Shown: piece by piece, positions 4,399-5,744 of the stretch | Numbering within the stretch: the stretch's first letter is position 1 | Layout: each line of letters opens with the position of its first letter | Assembly: GCA_017885385.1 (NCBI GenBank) | Contig: JAFNGF010000412.1 | Coordinates: 182-5,925 of the forward strand | From: Planctomycetota bacterium | GTDB lineage: Bacteria; Planctomycetota; Phycisphaerae; Sedimentisphaerales; Anaerobacaceae | Direction: 5' to 3' | Length of the DNA: 5,744 nucleotides | Notes under the pieces: model-generated | Seen by the model: only the letters and a program-made list of their open reading frames with translations | What the model was told of the DNA's origin: nothing | Database searches by the model: none | Made by a program: the position numbers and the translations under genes

Positions 4399-5744
4399 TC
4401 ATTCTGCTGCCAATTCTTTAAGCAATTCTACCACATCCACATAACTGCGCAGGTTGAATCTTGCGTAAGATTGCCTTATTCCGACTCTGATCGAGTAGGC
4501 TGTGTCAGGGAGGATTTTGAATAAGTCTTCGTCCGTCCAGTCATCGCCGACGGCCAGTATAAAACCGAATTTGTGCTCTGCAAGAAAACGCGCGGCGGCA
4601 TTTCCTTTATTAACGCCGCCGCATCTTACTTCGACTACTTTACTTCCCTGCAATACCTGGACATCTATGTTGGCCGTGAAATTCACCAGATCGTCAACAA
4701 GCTCTTTGGCGCGTGCTGACGCCAGCTCGGGGTCGGCTCTGCGGTAATGCCAGACGACAGAGAATTCCTTCTCCTCGACAAACGCACGCGGCAGCCTGTC
4801 CGCATAAGTCGCAAGCAGGGGAATTATCGTGGGCTTCCAATTATTATTGAGGGGTTTGATCAACTGCCAGTCTTGGTTTTTTTCTTGTGTCCATACGCCG
4901 TGCTCCGCCACCAATCCGGCGTTGATCGAGCCAAACCAGCGTTGCATTGTGTTCCTGTCACGTCCACTTATTAACACAACCTGATTTGCCGGCTGTTGTG
5001 AAAGGTTCCGGAGGATTGCCAGAAGCTCTTCGGACGGCTGGACCGCTTGCGGGTCGTCTGCAAATGGGACGAGTGTCCCATCGTAGTCGAGAAAAATGAG
5101 TCTTTGGCGGGCTTGGCTGAAATCTCTGAGGAGTTGCTCTTTTGCAGGAGCCGCTAACAATTTAGCCGGGAGGCTTTTTTGCGCGGCCTTGATGGAAAGC
5201 AACTGGCTGAGAAAATCATCTGCCCATCGGACAACATCATAACTTTTGAGCCGGTCCTGCATAATCCAGTTACGCTCTATCTGTTCTTTTTCAGGCATCT
5301 CAAGCGATATTGCAAGAGCAGCAGCGATCTCTTCAATGCTGTTGGGATTTATCACGATGGCTTCAGCCAGCTCTTTTGCGGCACCCGCCATCTCGCTGAG
5401 TATCAAAACGCCGGTTCTCTTTGTTCTGCTTGCGATATATTCCTTGGCAATTAGGTTCATGCCGTCTCTAAGAGGCGTAATTAAAGCGACATCGCTGGCT
5501 GCATACAGTGAAACAAGAGCCTCAAAGGGCATAAATTTGTATTGGTACAATATGGGCGTCCAGCCGATAGTGCCGAATCTGCCGTTGATTTTTCCAACAA
5601 GCTCATCTATCTGTTTTTTGATTTGTTGGTAGTGTTCTACCGCCACGCGGGAAGTCACGACTACCAGAACTAAGACTACTTTCTTTTGCCATTGGGGATT
5701 TTTCTCAAGAAAAAATTCGTAGCCCTGTAATCGCTTGAGAATAC
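4399..5744 (-). CDS. Bifunctional trehalose-6-phosphate synthase/phosphatase, 5' end cut off
   Basis: The frame is open to the window edge and gives 447 C-terminal residues; the GTG at 5658 is internal, since homologous-looking sequence continues upstream of it (E-K-N-P-Q-W-Q-K-K-V-V-L-V). Counting from the first full codon, residues 1 to about 180 are the C-terminal half of an OtsA-type GT20 synthase, with N-G-R-F-G-T-I-G-W-T-P and T-P-L-R-D-G-M-N-L-I-A-K-E (89-101), which binds the UDP-glucose donor. Residues from about 205 form an OtsB-type HAD phosphatase with D-Y-D-G-T (219-223), L-I-S-G-R (257-261), K379 in V-N-K-G, and G-D-D-W-T-D-E-D (399-406), so all catalytic motifs are present. The pair makes trehalose-6-phosphate from UDP-glucose and glucose-6-phosphate and dephosphorylates it in the cytoplasm. 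Such fusions (otsA-otsB) occur in several bacterial phyla. It stops 16-28 bases before waaA. Confidence 0.93.
   Translation of the reverse strand, partial: ILKRLQGYEFFLEKNPQWQKKVVLVLVVVTSRVAVEHYQQIKKQIDELVGKINGRFGTIGWTPILYQYKFMPFEALVSLYAASDVALITPLRDGMNLIAKEYIASRTKRTGVLILSEMAGAAKELAEAIVINPNSIEEIAAALAISLEMPEKEQIERNWIMQDRLKSYDVVRWADDFLSQLLSIKAAQKSLPAKLLAAPAKEQLLRDFSQARQRLIFLDYDGTLVPFADDPQAVQPSEELLAILRNLSQQPANQVVLISGRDRNTMQRWFGSINAGLVAEHGVWTQEKNQDWQLIKPLNNNWKPTIIPLLATYADRLPRAFVEEKEFSVVWHYRRADPELASARAKELVDDLVNFTANIDVQVLQGSKVVEVRCGGVNKGNAAARFLAEHKFGFILAVGDDWTDEDLFKILPDTAYSIRVGIRQSYARFNLRSYVDVVELLKELAAE

Noticed and set aside
5246..5632. Plus-strand ORF of 128 codons opposite the trehalose gene
   Set aside because: The opposite strand has clear GT20 and HAD motifs; this frame shows no family resemblance.

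Overview
The window looks like a chromosomal stretch of a Gram-negative bacterium, most plausibly of the Planctomycetes (Phycisphaerae-like). It carries a Kdo transferase for lipid A, a fused trehalose-6-phosphate synthase/phosphatase, and many short dispersed repeats of kinds I associate with planctomycete and related environmental genomes. That placement is inference; no rRNA or other phylogenetic marker is present. Every gene I accept lies on the minus strand, so the window is described below from its high-coordinate end.

Region 5744-1870 is a compact three-gene block. It begins with the C-terminal part of a bifunctional trehalose-6-phosphate synthase/phosphatase, cut by the window edge. 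Next is waaA (kdtA), the Kdo transferase, starting within 30 bases of the previous stop. Last is an integral-membrane acyltransferase whose ATG overlaps the waaA stop (ATGA). The spacing implies one transcript and links a compatible-solute enzyme to two envelope enzymes. waaA is unusual because dispersed repeats lie inside its reading frame at two places, adding about 11 and 22 residues without breaking the frame.

Region 1869-1490 has no intact gene. It is a repeat patchwork: two hairpin repeats, a four-copy 14-bp tandem repeat, a short coding-like remnant, and a hairpin with the architecture of an integron attC site.

Region 1495-861 has the form of a single integron gene cassette of about 635 bp. 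It has a GTTAGGC boundary, a short leader with a ribosome binding site, one ORF of 178 codons for a conserved protein of unknown function, and a complete attC whose R'' box supplies the stop codon. No integrase is visible, so this is a candidate isolated cassette (a CALIN-like locus).

Region 854-618 is AT-rich, with a strong unused-looking Shine-Dalgarno sequence and mini-ORFs. Region 617-1 is the N-terminal 205 codons of a multi-helix membrane protein of the mechanosensitive-channel/TM-helix type, cut by the window edge.
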